A stretch of DNA of 64,000 nt from Microlunatus speluncae (GTDB lineage Bacteria > Actinomycetota > Actinomycetes > Propionibacteriales > Propionibacteriaceae): assembly GCF_009299835.1 (NCBI RefSeq), contig NZ_VKCZ01000020.1, positions 682,001 to 746,000 of the forward strand, written 5' to 3'. The notes under the pieces are model-generated. The model had not been told where the DNA came from. It worked only from the letters and a program-made list of their open reading frames with translations, and did no database searches. Shown in pieces: positions 35,001 through 43,402 of the stretch (positions within the stretch are counted from its first letter, which is position 1; every line of letters begins with the position of its first letter). The position numbers were made by a program, and so were the translations under genes.

Positions 35001-35444
35001 CTGGTCGCCGGTGCCGATTACACCCGGAGCGCGGAGTTCCAGGACCCGAGCTACGGCGACGCCGGTCACGAGTCGACCGACGGCGTCCTCGCCGGGCACT
35101 ACAGCGACGGCGAGTCCTATGCGTACTACTTCACCGACAGTGGCCCGGAGCGGACGATCATGATCGACTTCGATCTCGGCCAGGCCCGGACGATCAGCAT
35201 GGGCCGGTTCCGGCAGTACTTCGACGGTGAGCACGACTACGCCCCGGACAAGGTCACCCTGCTGACCAGTGACGACGGCCAGACCTGGACCGAGCGCGCC
35301 AGCACCGACACCGCGGCCGAACGTTGGTTCGACCTCGGCTTCGCCCCGGTCGACGCTCGCTACGTCCGGTTCGCCGCGACCAAGAAGCCCGGCTACTTCG
35401 CCGAATACATCTTCGTCGACGAACTCCAGATCTTCGGCCGCTGA
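32067..35444 (+). CDS. Secreted DUF4091 glycoside hydrolase with discoidin-like modules
   Basis: 1125 residues with signal peptide (RRWSGLVLIMGIVAGLAVM, cleavage near AAAA-DEV). An N-terminal beta-sandwich (about 30-190) precedes a TIM-barrel of the DUF4091/GH123-like type with MHVGDEPSG (about 363-371; adjacent Asp-Glu as in substrate-assisted N-acetyl-hexosaminidases). From about residue 585 come four galactose-binding/F5-8C-like units, three of them homologous (near 667, 821 and 975: ATDGLLAGHF, STDGVIAGDG, STDGVLAGHY). GAGGAGG at 32053-32059 selects ATG 32067. It probably degrades extracellular glycans with amino sugars; substrate is inference. An inverted REP pair follows. Confidence 0.8.
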   Translation: MRRWSGLVLIMGIVAGLAVMSPPRAAAADEVLTSVWTATSYDNVFAADVAPRDATTAIELLAARNEFESGQVLIRKTADFTIEGVEFSDLAGPGTLSADNLDYRFVEFEQLPANSAFGGGRQPVTNPIRKAPDAFPDALSNDPTIEVPANTTQPIWIRGFVPKDTKPGEYRGTVLVITSQGTSKIDLTLTVAAATIPDAGRSSFTTDLWMLQYGSLSWDEGDGDTIEIFYGHKRLSPVWWQLMGEFAKSMKENRHNNLPVNLVQLLIGGGSKPDAGGKFTFDWSVFDQFVQFFDDRGVVKQLEGFWMAGPNVHGDPYPQLEVINSEGRRDYAHWDSTEATSFVDQLVPALRDHLKEKGWQDKWWMHVGDEPSGPETLKMQVGLAAKYRSHWPEVRLADAVVDFGSVETVGKHQTFLIPNELILNEHEKYYADQVAAGKDVWLYNCNVPTWSYLNRFIDQPVWHQRATMWYAYSRDLSGYLHWAFNNWQYKMQDQEVRGDGWITKPDKKNNKLKGTIRLESLRDGLEDRELLELVGKQNPTLAKDLAGSLVSTANRYSRDTAYMQRIRALLVRAAAGEDPVRPDEQTGRDGVGVIDLGAQYQVDGVRLRNAKSGATIETSFDGKRWSKAVSTKRPVEFAGLNAKARYVRVTASRLTGFTVAGAELARPNLAGGRTYQKPDGVSGDYADTADSEATDGLLAGHFDDQRSFAYDLPADSTEDYAVVVDLGDQRSVDQVKIHRYEEYDAAKYAPDGITVAISADGKTYRQKGVSTSPSRYGVWYDVRSPVDQARYVKITYRKAAAANADMIFLDEIEVYGPADGLTNLAAGARYQKSAEPDDPFYRDDRGRESTDGVIAGDGRDGVGYAYYLGGEESRRTVSVTVDLDGPKLISEVQLQRYFDGFHQYQPDRVKIAIKPTGGDFKQVGDLAWPTGTWYRAAFDPVEATAVRIDVTKADGRFADYLFLDELAVIGDPAESPSNLVAGADYTRSAEFQDPSYGDAGHESTDGVLAGHYSDGESYAYYFTDSGPERTIMIDFDLGQARTISMGRFRQYFDGEHDYAPDKVTLLTSDDGQTWTERASTDTAAERWFDLGFAPVDARYVRFAATKKPGYFAEYIFVDELQIFGR

Positions 35445-35449
35445 TCTTT

Positions 35450-35511
35450 GTTCCCTGAGCTTGTCGAAGGGCAAGTCAGGATCGCCCAGCCCTTCGACAG
35501 GCTCAGGGAAC
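35450..35511. repeat. Inverted pair of REP elements, terminator-like
   Basis: GTTCCCTGAGCTTGTCGAAG (35450-35469) and its near-complement at 35490-35511 form 22-bp arms with one mismatch around an 18-base loop, five bases after the stop of the DUF4091 gene. It could fold as a strong hairpin and end transcription. Confidence 0.9.
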
Positions 35512-35592
35512 GGAACAACGGTGGCGGATCGTGCACGAGGACAGCACGATTCTGTGTTCCCGTGGCAACCTCCACGGCCTAGCGTTCGGCAG

Positions 35593-37800
35593 GTGAAGCC
35601 GACGCTGACGGCGCTGCTGGTTGCGGCCATGGTCCTGCTCCTGTCTCCGCTGCCGGCCCGGGCGGCCGACCGGCCGATCCCGGTGCAGGTGCTCGGGATC
35701 ACCGACCTGCACGGCTACCTGGACCCGGCGCACAACCAGAAGGTGACCGGGCCGAACGGTCCGATCGACGTCGGCGGTGCTTCCTACCTCAAGGCACACC
35801 TTGATCGACTCCGGAGCGACCAGCCGAATTCGTTCCTGGTCGGCTCCGGTGATCAGTTCAGCGGCTGGCCGGACTACACCCAGGCGTTCTCCAACGAGCC
35901 CACGATCGAGGTGCTGAACGAGCTCGGGATGGACTTCGACGTGGCCGGCAACCACGAGTTCGACCGCGAGTTCCCGTTCCTGAAGCGGATGGTGTCCGGC
36001 GACTGCTACGGCAAGCCCGGGTTCGACAGCTGCTTCAGCGACTCGACCGGGCAACCGTTCGCCGGCACCGGGTACGGCTATCACGCGGCCAACATCATCG
36101 ATCCGCAAACCAGGCGGACGGTGCTGCCGCCGTACTGGATCAGCGAGGTCCGCGGGCCGAACGGCAAGATCATCCCGATCGGCTTCATCGGGCTGACCCT
36201 GCCCGGCACGTCGGAGGAGTGGCTGTCCATCGGCGGCGGCGGCTTCGAGTTCACCGACCTGGTGACCGGAGCCAACCGAGCGGCTGATCAACTGCAGGCC
36301 AAGGGCGTCGAAACGATCATCGTCTCCGCCCACGACGGCGGCCAGCACGGCGGCCTCTACAACGAGTGCAAGAACCCGACCGGCCCACTGTTCGACGCGG
36401 CCCGGACCATGTCTCCCGCGATCGACGCGATCTTCGGCGGGCACTGGCACACCCAGTTCAACTGCATGATCCCCGACCCCAACGGCGACCTGCGGCCGGT
36501 GATCGAGGCGGGCGACAACGCCAAGCTGATCGGCGAGGTGCAGCTGTCGATCGACCCGGCCACCGGTGATGTGATCCGCGAGGCCACCCGGGCGACGAAT
36601 CATCCGGTGACCAAGGACATCGCCCCAGACCCGACGATCGAGAAGATCGTCTCCTACTGGCTCGAGAAGTGGCGGGCGCGACAGGACGAGCCGCTGAGCA
36701 GCATCACCCGCGACTTCGAGTTCTCGACCACGGTGGAGAGCCGGATCATGAACCTCGCCGCCGACCTCTACCTGGCCGAGGCCAAGCACCGGCGGCGCGG
36801 CAACGCCGACCTGGCGCTGGTGCCGTCGGACATCGGTGTCGACGTGGTGCCGCAGGGTCTCAGCTACGCCCCCGGTGCGTCGCCGGCCGACGCGCCGGGC
36901 CGGGTGCTCTACGGCGAGGCCTGGCCGGTCTTCGGCATCTCGCCGATCACCACGGTCAGCCTGACCGGCACCGAGCTCGATCGGGTCTTGGAGGAGCAGT
37001 GGCTGCCGCCGGCCTACGGCTGCAGTCGGTCCACCGCGCTGGCGGTGTCCGGCAACGTCTCGTACCGCTACGACGAGGGGAAGCCGCCCGGCCAACGGGT
37101 TGATCCGGCGGAGGTGTTGATCAACGGCCAGCCGCTGCGTGAGTTGCGCACGTATCGGGTGGCCACCTCCCCGGTGCTGCTGCTGCACGGCCGTCAGCAC
37201 GGCTACCCGACCGTCGAGGAAGATCACGAGGACATGGTCCGTGCCCCGCTGATGGGCCAGGACGTCTTCCTCACCTACCTGCGCACGCACTCGCGGCTGG
37301 CCGACCCGGGCCTCGGCCGGGTGACCAAGATCGCCGGCACCCCACCGCCGGCCGACGGGCCGTTCGGGCCGTTGAAACTCCTTCCTCAGCAGGAGATCAA
37401 GGCGACCGCGACCAGTCAGGGCAACGCCGCGCACGGGCCGGCCGGCGCGGTCGACGGCAAGTGCTCCACCATGTGGCATTCCGCCTGGGCCCCGCACGCT
37501 CCGCTGCCGCAGTCGATCACTCTCGATCTTGGTCGGACGCGGGCGATCGAGGCCCTGGTCTACACCCCGCGGCAGGACGCCGACGTGCCCAACGGCCGGA
37601 TCTCGGAGTACCGGATCGAGGGCAGCACCGACGGCCAGACCTACACCACCATCGCCACCGGCACCTGGGACGGCACCATCGAGGCCAAGCTCGCCAGGTT
37701 CGCGGCCGGCACCCAGGCCCGCTACGTCCGCCTGGTCGGCGTCGCCGGCGGCGCCGACTACGCCGCCGCCACCGAACTCAACCTCGCCCTCACCCCCTAA
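35593..37800 (+). CDS. Secreted 5'-nucleotidase family phosphohydrolase with discoidin domain
   Basis: 735 residues with signal peptide (TLTALLVAAMVLLLSPLPARAA). The metallophosphoesterase domain holds ITDLHGYLDP (dimetal Asp and His), VGSGDQFSGWP, VAGNHEFDREFPFL, SAHDGGQHGG and GGHWHTQF; the 5'-nucleotidase C-terminal domain follows (GISPITTVSLTGTELDRVLE), then an F5/8C-type domain (about 605-735: AVDGKCSTMWHSAW, ARYVRLVGVAGG). It releases phosphate from nucleotides or related esters outside the cell. Start GTG 35593 begins the signal peptide; no good ribosome site is seen. The attached discoidin-like domain suggests glycan or surface binding. Confidence 0.87.
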   Translation: MKPTLTALLVAAMVLLLSPLPARAADRPIPVQVLGITDLHGYLDPAHNQKVTGPNGPIDVGGASYLKAHLDRLRSDQPNSFLVGSGDQFSGWPDYTQAFSNEPTIEVLNELGMDFDVAGNHEFDREFPFLKRMVSGDCYGKPGFDSCFSDSTGQPFAGTGYGYHAANIIDPQTRRTVLPPYWISEVRGPNGKIIPIGFIGLTLPGTSEEWLSIGGGGFEFTDLVTGANRAADQLQAKGVETIIVSAHDGGQHGGLYNECKNPTGPLFDAARTMSPAIDAIFGGHWHTQFNCMIPDPNGDLRPVIEAGDNAKLIGEVQLSIDPATGDVIREATRATNHPVTKDIAPDPTIEKIVSYWLEKWRARQDEPLSSITRDFEFSTTVESRIMNLAADLYLAEAKHRRRGNADLALVPSDIGVDVVPQGLSYAPGASPADAPGRVLYGEAWPVFGISPITTVSLTGTELDRVLEEQWLPPAYGCSRSTALAVSGNVSYRYDEGKPPGQRVDPAEVLINGQPLRELRTYRVATSPVLLLHGRQHGYPTVEEDHEDMVRAPLMGQDVFLTYLRTHSRLADPGLGRVTKIAGTPPPADGPFGPLKLLPQQEIKATATSQGNAAHGPAGAVDGKCSTMWHSAWAPHAPLPQSITLDLGRTRAIEALVYTPRQDADVPNGRISEYRIEGSTDGQTYTTIATGTWDGTIEAKLARFAAGTQARYVRLVGVAGGADYAAATELNLALTP

Positions 37801-37825
37801 CAAACCCACAGCCCGGGTCGGCGGT

Positions 37826-38728
37826 TTAGACGGGGGAGGAGGTGCGGCGGAAGGCGGTGGGGGACTGGCCGAGGCGGCGGGCGAACTGGCGGCTGAAGTA
37901 GTGGGGCGAGTCGAAGCCGACCGAGCGGGAGATCTGGGTGATCGACAGGTCGGTTGCGGCCAGCAGTTCGGCGGCGCGTTGCAGGCGTAGCGCGAGCACG
38001 ACGTTCATGATCGAGTCACCGACCTGTTCCTTGAACAGATGGGCCAGCCGGGAGACCGACACCTGGGCCAGGGCGGCGAGCTGGGTCAGGGTGTGACTCT
38101 TCGCCGGGTCGGTGGTGACCGCGTCCAGCACCAGTTGGACCCGGGAGTCGAGCTGCCGGGTGCCCTCGCGCAGGCTGCTGATCGCCACCAGCAGCACCTC
38201 CTCGATCCCGTTCAGCGCCAGCTGGGTGGCCAGAGTTTGATCAAGCAGGTGCAGGTACGTGTCGCCGGTGGGCGAGAGGCCTGCCCGCTGCGCGTCCAGA
38301 TGCAGCCTGGTGAACGCGGAGACGACCCGGTCGGTCTCCGACGGTCGCCGTAACCGGACGTGATGCAGTCCGGGCAGCGTCTCGGGCAGTGCGAACCAGG
38401 AGTGCCAGTCCCGTCGCGGCTGGAAGTGGGCCCACCAGTTGTCCCAGTGCGCGCCGACCGTCGCGTAGTCGTGCTCGGTGCCGGGCCGGACCAGGGCCAG
38501 GTCGCCCTGCCGCAACGCCAGGGTGTTGTCGCCGACCTTGAACCGGCCGGCCCCGGCGACGGTGTAGACGAGATACCAACTGCCGACCCCCTGCGGACGG
38601 ACGACGCGATAGTCCGGTCCGCTGTGGAAGTGGCCGGTCACCAGCCGGCTCGGTGGCGGCGTCTCGCTGTACAGCTCGATCAGGAGCTGGGTAGCAAGAT
38701 CGTGCTCGAGTTCAGCAGGGTCGGTCAT
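37826..38728 (-). CDS. AraC-family regulator with cupin-like sensor
   Basis: 300 residues. N-terminal cupin-type effector domain (RPQGVGSWYLVYTVAGAGRF, LRQGDLALVRPGTEHDY), C-terminal double HTH (TLTQLAALAQVSVSRLAHLF and SITQISRSVGFDSPHYFSRQ, FARRLGQSPTAFR). This is the layout of sugar-responsive AraC/MsmR-type activators. It is divergent from the GH36 and ABC genes (64 bases), and is the likely activator of that alpha-galactoside operon. Confidence 0.9.
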   Translation of the reverse strand: MTDPAELEHDLATQLLIELYSETPPPSRLVTGHFHSGPDYRVVRPQGVGSWYLVYTVAGAGRFKVGDNTLALRQGDLALVRPGTEHDYATVGAHWDNWWAHFQPRRDWHSWFALPETLPGLHHVRLRRPSETDRVVSAFTRLHLDAQRAGLSPTGDTYLHLLDQTLATQLALNGIEEVLLVAISSLREGTRQLDSRVQLVLDAVTTDPAKSHTLTQLAALAQVSVSRLAHLFKEQVGDSIMNVVLALRLQRAAELLAATDLSITQISRSVGFDSPHYFSRQFARRLGQSPTAFRRTSSPV

Positions 38729-38792
38729 GGTGGTCTCCCCGGATTCCGCTCTAGGTTGAGCAACATCCTGCTAGCCGAGGAGCACCGAGTCC

Positions 38793-40130
38793 ATGCCTTT
38801 CGCGCCGATCGCCGAGATTCCGTACGAGTCCGGGGCCACCCGGATCTACGAGCACGGCTGGCAGTCCTGGAGCCCGAGCGGCTGGTATCGGCCGGAGCAG
38901 CAGCCGCCGCGGGCGACCGCGCCGAACCACCAGGTGATGGCCTACCGCCCGGTGGCCAACCGCACGGTCGAGCCACTCGCCGCCGGCACCTTCCAGGGCG
39001 AGGGGATGCTGGCGGTGGCGACCGGTGACGAGGTGGTCGTGTTCGCCGCGCCGACGCCGGATCGGGTGCCGACCATCCGCTGTGAGCCGCGGGCCGGCCG
39101 GTTGTTGATCACCGCCGACGGCGAGGTCGAGACCCTGCGGGGCACCTCGCCCGACCCGGATCGCGTGCTGGCCGCGTGGGCGGACGGGTTCGGCCGCCGG
39201 CACGGTGCGGTCGACACCCAGGTCTTCGGTCCCGGTTGGTGCAGTTGGTACGCGTACTGGGGCAAGGTCACCGAGCGGGACGTGATGACCGACGTCCGGG
39301 CGTTCGATGATCATCAGCTCAGCGTCGACCTGGTGCTGTTGGACGAGGGCTACCAGAGTGAGATCGGCGACTGGCTGACCACCCGGGACGACTTCGGCTC
39401 GACCGTGCGACTGGCCGCGGACATCCGTTCCTCCGGCCGCCGAGCCGGCATCTGGGTGGCGCCCTTCCTGGTCGGAGCCAAGAGCGAGGTGGCGCGGCTG
39501 CACCCCGAGTGGCTGGTCGGTGCCGCCGACGCCGGGCACAACTGGCAGCAACAGCAGTTGATCTTGGATGTCACCCATCCCGGCGCGGCCCGGCACGTCA
39601 CCGATGTGTTCACCGAGCTGTGCCGCCAGGGGTACGACCACTTCAAGCTGGACTTTCTCTATGCCGGCGCGATCGAGGGCCGGCGGCACGAGCCGGTGGA
39701 CGGGATCGAGGCCTATCGCGCCGGGCTGACCTTGATCAGGAGGGCGGTCGGCAGCAACCGGATCCTGCACGGCTGCGGCGCGCCGATCCTGCCCAGCGTC
39801 GGCCTGGTCGACTGCATGCGGGTCTCGCCGGACACCGATCCGCTGGTCGAGCCGCCGAGCGGCGACATCAGCCAGCCGGGCCAGCGCGGCGCGCGATCGA
39901 CCTCGCGGGCCCGCGACTTCCTGCACGGCCGGTTCTGGGCCAACGACCCGGACTGCCTGATCGTCCGGCCGGAGATCCAGGCCCGCGAGGCCTGGGCCGA
40001 TCACATCGCCGCCTCACCCGGCCTCCGTCTGGCCAGCGACCCGATCGCCGCCCTCGACGACTGGGGCCTGGCCCGGACCCGCGAACTCCTGATCGCCAGC
40101 TCATCGGACCCGGTCGATGTCGATCACTGA
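38793..40130 (+). CDS. Alpha-galactosidase-like GH36 (clan GH-D) enzyme
   Basis: 445 residues, cytoplasmic. TIM-barrel with clan GH-D motifs: GPGWCSWYAYWG (146-157), LLDEGYQ, GIWVAPFLVGAKSE (219-232), FKLDFLYAG (284-292, nucleophile Asp287) and CMRVSPDTDP (341-350, acid/base Asp347). It would hydrolyse alpha-galactosides such as melibiose or raffinose. It is shorter than typical GH36 (about 700): the N-terminal beta-sandwich is reduced to about 130 residues and the C-terminal domain is missing. First gene of an ABC operon; overlaps the permease frame. Confidence 0.88.
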   Translation: MPFAPIAEIPYESGATRIYEHGWQSWSPSGWYRPEQQPPRATAPNHQVMAYRPVANRTVEPLAAGTFQGEGMLAVATGDEVVVFAAPTPDRVPTIRCEPRAGRLLITADGEVETLRGTSPDPDRVLAAWADGFGRRHGAVDTQVFGPGWCSWYAYWGKVTERDVMTDVRAFDDHQLSVDLVLLDEGYQSEIGDWLTTRDDFGSTVRLAADIRSSGRRAGIWVAPFLVGAKSEVARLHPEWLVGAADAGHNWQQQQLILDVTHPGAARHVTDVFTELCRQGYDHFKLDFLYAGAIEGRRHEPVDGIEAYRAGLTLIRRAVGSNRILHGCGAPILPSVGLVDCMRVSPDTDPLVEPPSGDISQPGQRGARSTSRARDFLHGRFWANDPDCLIVRPEIQAREAWADHIAASPGLRLASDPIAALDDWGLARTRELLIASSSDPVDVDH

Positions 40131-41109
40131 TGCACGTTCCGAAGGTGTTCGTTCCCTGAGCCTGTCGAAGGGCAAGCCCGATGATCTTCCGCCGGGCGAG
40201 ACTGCCACCCAGCCGCGGCGCTTCCGCCGGCCCAGCCGCGTGCGCCAAGGCCTGACCGGCTATGCGATGCTCGCGCCGAGCATGATCGGGATCCTCGGCT
40301 TCCTGCTCGCGCCGGTGTTGATCGTGATCATCGTCAGCCTGTTCGACTGGAAGCTGCTCGGCACCCCGAAGTTCGTCGGCCTGAAGAACTACGCCGAGCT
40401 GCTCGGCGACGCCGACGTCGGCCACTCGCTGCTGGTGACGATCCTGTACGTGCTGATCTGCGTGCCGGGCACGACCATCCTGTCCCTACTGCTGGCGACG
40501 CTGGTCAACCGGAAACTCAAGGGAATGAAATACTTCCGGGCCCTGCTGGTGATCCCCTGGATGGCCGCCCCGGTCGCCCTCGGCCTGGTCTGGGGCTGGA
40601 TCTTCGACCCGGCCCGCGGCGCGATCAACGCCTTCCTGGCCCTGTTCGGTCTCGAGGGCCCGGCCTGGCTCGCCACGCCGGAGCTGGCGCTGCCGGCCGT
40701 CGCCGCCGTGCACGTCTGGCAGTTCGCCGGCTACAACATGCTGTTCTTCCTGGCCGGGCTGCAGAACATCCCGGAGAGCCTGCGCGAGGCGTCCGCGCTG
40801 GACGGCGCCTCGGCGGTGCGGCACTTCTTCACCATCACCCTGCCGCTGCTCCGGCCGACCCTACTGTTCGTGTTGATCACCAACGTGATCGGCTCGTTCC
40901 AGGCGTTCGACACGATCTACGTGATGACCGAGGGCGGGCCGGGCGACAGCACCGAAGTGATCACCTACCACATCTATCGAGAGGCGTTCCTGAAGTTCGA
41001 CTTCGGCTACGCGTCGACGGTGTCGGTCGCGCTGTTCCTGATCATCCTGGCGGTCAGCCTGGCCCAGTTCGCCTACTTCGAGCGTCGCACGACGTACGAC
41101 GTCTCGTGA
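40117..41109 (+). CDS. Sugar ABC transporter permease (MalF type) with REP-encoded N-terminus
   Basis: 330 residues. Six membrane helices from GYAMLAPSMIGILGFLLAP, EAA motif REASALDGASAVRHFFTITL. The first 50 residues (MSITDARSEGVRSLSLSKGK, then PDDLPPGETATQPRRFRRP) are hydrophilic and include 10 codons of the REP element at 40151-40179, read in frame. ATG 40117 gives 14 bases of overlap with the GH36 gene; the TGATG restart at 40130 leads only to a 9-residue dead end. Start therefore uncertain, and a later GTG near 40239 would omit the REP-coded part. Function: uptake of the alpha-galactoside with the MalG-type protein and lipoprotein that follow. Confidence 0.87.
   Translation: MSITDARSEGVRSLSLSKGKPDDLPPGETATQPRRFRRPSRVRQGLTGYAMLAPSMIGILGFLLAPVLIVIIVSLFDWKLLGTPKFVGLKNYAELLGDADVGHSLLVTILYVLICVPGTTILSLLLATLVNRKLKGMKYFRALLVIPWMAAPVALGLVWGWIFDPARGAINAFLALFGLEGPAWLATPELALPAVAAVHVWQFAGYNMLFFLAGLQNIPESLREASALDGASAVRHFFTITLPLLRPTLLFVLITNVIGSFQAFDTIYVMTEGGPGDSTEVITYHIYREAFLKFDFGYASTVSVALFLIILAVSLAQFAYFERRTTYDVS
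40151..40179 (+). repeat. REP element inside a permease N-terminus
   Basis: GTTCCCTGAGCCTGTCGAAG followed by GGCAAGCCC. It adds RSLSLSKGKP to the permease frame at residues 12-21. Full core match. Confidence 0.9.
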
Positions 41110-41120
41110 GGAGCCGAGGA

Positions 41121-41945
41121 ATGTCTCGATCATCGATTCCGGCCAGCGTCGCGGCGTACGCGATCCTGGTGGTCGGCGGCCTGTTCGCCGTCTTCCCGTA
41201 TCTGATCACCGTGCTGACCGCCTTCAAAGGCCCTGGTGAGTTGTTCGCCACCCTGCCCTGGCAGCCGAGCTGGCCGCCCAGCCTGGACGCGTTCGGCCGG
41301 CTGTTCGACTCCGGCTTCGGCAACTACCTGCTGAACACCGTGTTGATCACGGTCGTGATCGTCGCCGGCCAGTTGATCTTCGGCACCCTCGCCGCGTACG
41401 CCTTCGCCCGGATCCCGTTCCCGGGGCGGGACGTGCTGTTCTGGGTCTATCTGTCGACGATGATGGTGCCGGCCGTCGTCACCATGATCCCGCTCTATCT
41501 GATGATGCAGCGGCTCGGCCTGATCGACACCTGGGCCGGCCTCGCGCTGCCGACCGTCTTCGGCACCCCGTACGCGATCTTCCTGCTCCGGCAGTTCTTC
41601 CGCAGCATCCCGACCGACCTGGAGGACTCCGCCCGGATCGACGGCGCCGGGTTGGTCCGCACCCTGGTCTCGATCATCCTGCCGCTGTCCAAGCCGATCC
41701 TGGTCACCGTCACCACCTTGGCCGTCGTCGGCAGCTGGAACAGCTTCCTCTGGCCGTTGATCATCACCAGCAGCCAGGACAAGCGGCTGCTGTCGGTCGG
41801 GATCGCCTTGTTCAAAGGCGAGATCGGGGTCGACTACAACGCGATCATGGCCGGCAGCCTGATCGCACTCGCACCGCTGCTCGTCCTGTTCGTCTTCTTC
41901 CAACGATTCATCGTCCGCTCCGTCGCGGTCACCGGCCTGAAATAG
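41121..41945 (+). CDS. Sugar ABC transporter permease (MalG type)
   Basis: 274 residues, six membrane helices, EAA-type loop LEDSARIDGAGLVRTLVSII (about 172-191). Partner of the MalF-type permease. GAGGAG at 41108-41113 is 7 bases before ATG 41121; an alternative GTG at 41106 overlaps the previous stop. The operon again has no ATPase gene, so a shared MsiK-type ATPase is expected elsewhere. Confidence 0.92.
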   Translation: MSRSSIPASVAAYAILVVGGLFAVFPYLITVLTAFKGPGELFATLPWQPSWPPSLDAFGRLFDSGFGNYLLNTVLITVVIVAGQLIFGTLAAYAFARIPFPGRDVLFWVYLSTMMVPAVVTMIPLYLMMQRLGLIDTWAGLALPTVFGTPYAIFLLRQFFRSIPTDLEDSARIDGAGLVRTLVSIILPLSKPILVTVTTLAVVGSWNSFLWPLIITSSQDKRLLSVGIALFKGEIGVDYNAIMAGSLIALAPLLVLFVFFQRFIVRSVAVTGLK

Positions 41946-41969
41946 CCGGCTCTATCAGGAGGCACTCAC

Positions 41970-43289
41970 ATGTCACGCACCTTCCAGCGCCGCACGCTCC
42001 TCATCGGAGCCGCCGGCACCGTGGCCCTGTCCGCCTGCGGCAATCAAGAGCCCACCGGCACCCCGGGGGAGAAGGTCGAGCTGGTCTACCGGCTCTGGGA
42101 CGAGCAGCAGGAGGTGGGCTACCGGGACGTGTTCGCCGCCTTCACCGCCGATCACCCGGACGTCACCGTCCGGATGGAACTGCTGCCCTGGGACCAGTAC
42201 TGGACCAAGCTCACCGCCGAGCTCGCCTCCGGCAACGGCCCGGACGTGTTCTGGCTGACCAACGACCGGCTCCCCGACCTGGCCTCCAAGGGTGTCCTGG
42301 CGCCGATCGATGATCAACTGAAGACCGCCGGGATCGACCTGGCCAACTATCACTCGAATGTCGCCCAGTCCTTCCGGTGGGAAGATCAGCAGTACGGCAT
42401 GCCGAAGGACATGGGCGTCGTCGGCCTGCTCTACAACAAGGATCTGTTCCGGGCTGCCGGCGTCGACGAGCCGGGCGAGCTGGAATGGAACCCGGGCGGC
42501 ACCGGCACCTTCGAGGAGCTGGCCCGGAAGCTGACCGTGGACCAGGCGGGCAAGACCGCCGCCGAGGCCGGGTTCGATCCGACCAAGATCAAACAGTGGG
42601 GCTGCCTGTCCTGGAACCACGGCCAGACCACCTGGCTGAACTGGATCGCCTCCAACGGCGGCCAGGTCCGTGATCCCGGTGGGCAGTTCACCTACGGTTC
42701 GCCGAAGTCGGTGGAGGCGCTGCAGTGGGCCCGGGATGTGATCTTCAAGTGGCACCTGTCACCGGACGGCACCCGGACCAACCCACCGACCGGCCAGGCC
42801 ACCGAGATGTTCTATCGCGGTGAGGTCGCCATGTTCGACGCCAACAACGCGCTGCTGCCGTTCGCGCTGCCCGAGGTGAAGTTCGAGATCGGCGTCGCCA
42901 CGCTGCCCAAGGGCCCGGCCGGGCGCACCGTGGTGATCAACGGCCTCGGCGAAGTGGCCTACTCCGGCTCCAAGCATCCGGAGGCCACCATGAAGCTGAT
43001 CACCTTCCTCGGCTCCGAGCGGGCCCAGAAGATCATGGGCGACGCCGGCTACATCATCCCGGCGTTGAATGACGCGGGCGCCGGCTACGTCGACTTCTGG
43101 AAGGGCAAGGGGATCGACGTGCAGCCGTACCTCGACTCGGCCGCGGGCAACACCGTCAACATGCCGGTCGGAGACGATTGGCTGGCCAGGGATCCGGAGA
43201 TCAACAAGGCCGCCTCCGACCTCTTCCTGAACCAGCTGCCCGTTGCCGAGATCGCCGCGAAGATGGACGAGATCGCCAACGGTTCGTAG
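41970..43289 (+). CDS. Sugar ABC transporter substrate-binding lipoprotein
   Basis: 439 residues. Signal QRRTLLIGAAGTVALSACGN has both an RR pair and a lipobox LSAC (Cys22), so it is a lipid-anchored extracellular binding protein, possibly exported by Tat. Family 1 features: ELVYRLWDEQQEVGYRDVFA, GNGPDVFWLTNDRLPDLAS, MPKDMGVVGLLYNKDLFRAA and GRTVVINGLGEVAYSGSKHP. CAGGAGG lies upstream of ATG 41970. Ligand inferred as alpha-galactoside from the GH36 gene. Confidence 0.92.
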   Translation: MSRTFQRRTLLIGAAGTVALSACGNQEPTGTPGEKVELVYRLWDEQQEVGYRDVFAAFTADHPDVTVRMELLPWDQYWTKLTAELASGNGPDVFWLTNDRLPDLASKGVLAPIDDQLKTAGIDLANYHSNVAQSFRWEDQQYGMPKDMGVVGLLYNKDLFRAAGVDEPGELEWNPGGTGTFEELARKLTVDQAGKTAAEAGFDPTKIKQWGCLSWNHGQTTWLNWIASNGGQVRDPGGQFTYGSPKSVEALQWARDVIFKWHLSPDGTRTNPPTGQATEMFYRGEVAMFDANNALLPFALPEVKFEIGVATLPKGPAGRTVVINGLGEVAYSGSKHPEATMKLITFLGSERAQKIMGDAGYIIPALNDAGAGYVDFWKGKGIDVQPYLDSAAGNTVNMPVGDDWLARDPEINKAASDLFLNQLPVAEIAAKMDEIANGS

Positions 43290-43296
43290 CTTGTCC

Positions 43297-43314
43297 GTTC
43301 CCTGAGCCTGTCGG
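43297..43314 (+). repeat. REP element, truncated
   Basis: GTTCCCTGAGCCTGTCGG, cut short just before the full module that follows. Confidence 0.75.
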
Positions 43315-43318
43315 CGTG

Positions 43319-43402
43319 TTCGTTCCCTGAGCTTGTCGAAGGGCAAGCCAGACGGGTGCCGCCCCATCGGGTTTCGGCCTGACGGCCGGAAAGATGCGCC
43401 AA
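43319..43402 (+). repeat. Extended REP module, left arm of a 370-bp inverted structure
   Basis: REP core, GGGCAAGCCAGACGGGTGCC, then TTTCGGCCTGACGGCCGGAA and AGATGCGCCAA. It matches the reverse complement of 43609-43688 closely along almost all its length. Confidence 0.92.

Noticed and set aside
32688..35702. Minus-strand open frame of 1004 codons
   Set aside because: It is the shadow of the DUF4091 gene. Its product is rich in Arg, Val, Asp and Gly without domains, as expected from the reverse of GC-rich coding sequence, while the plus strand has signal peptide and recognised domains.
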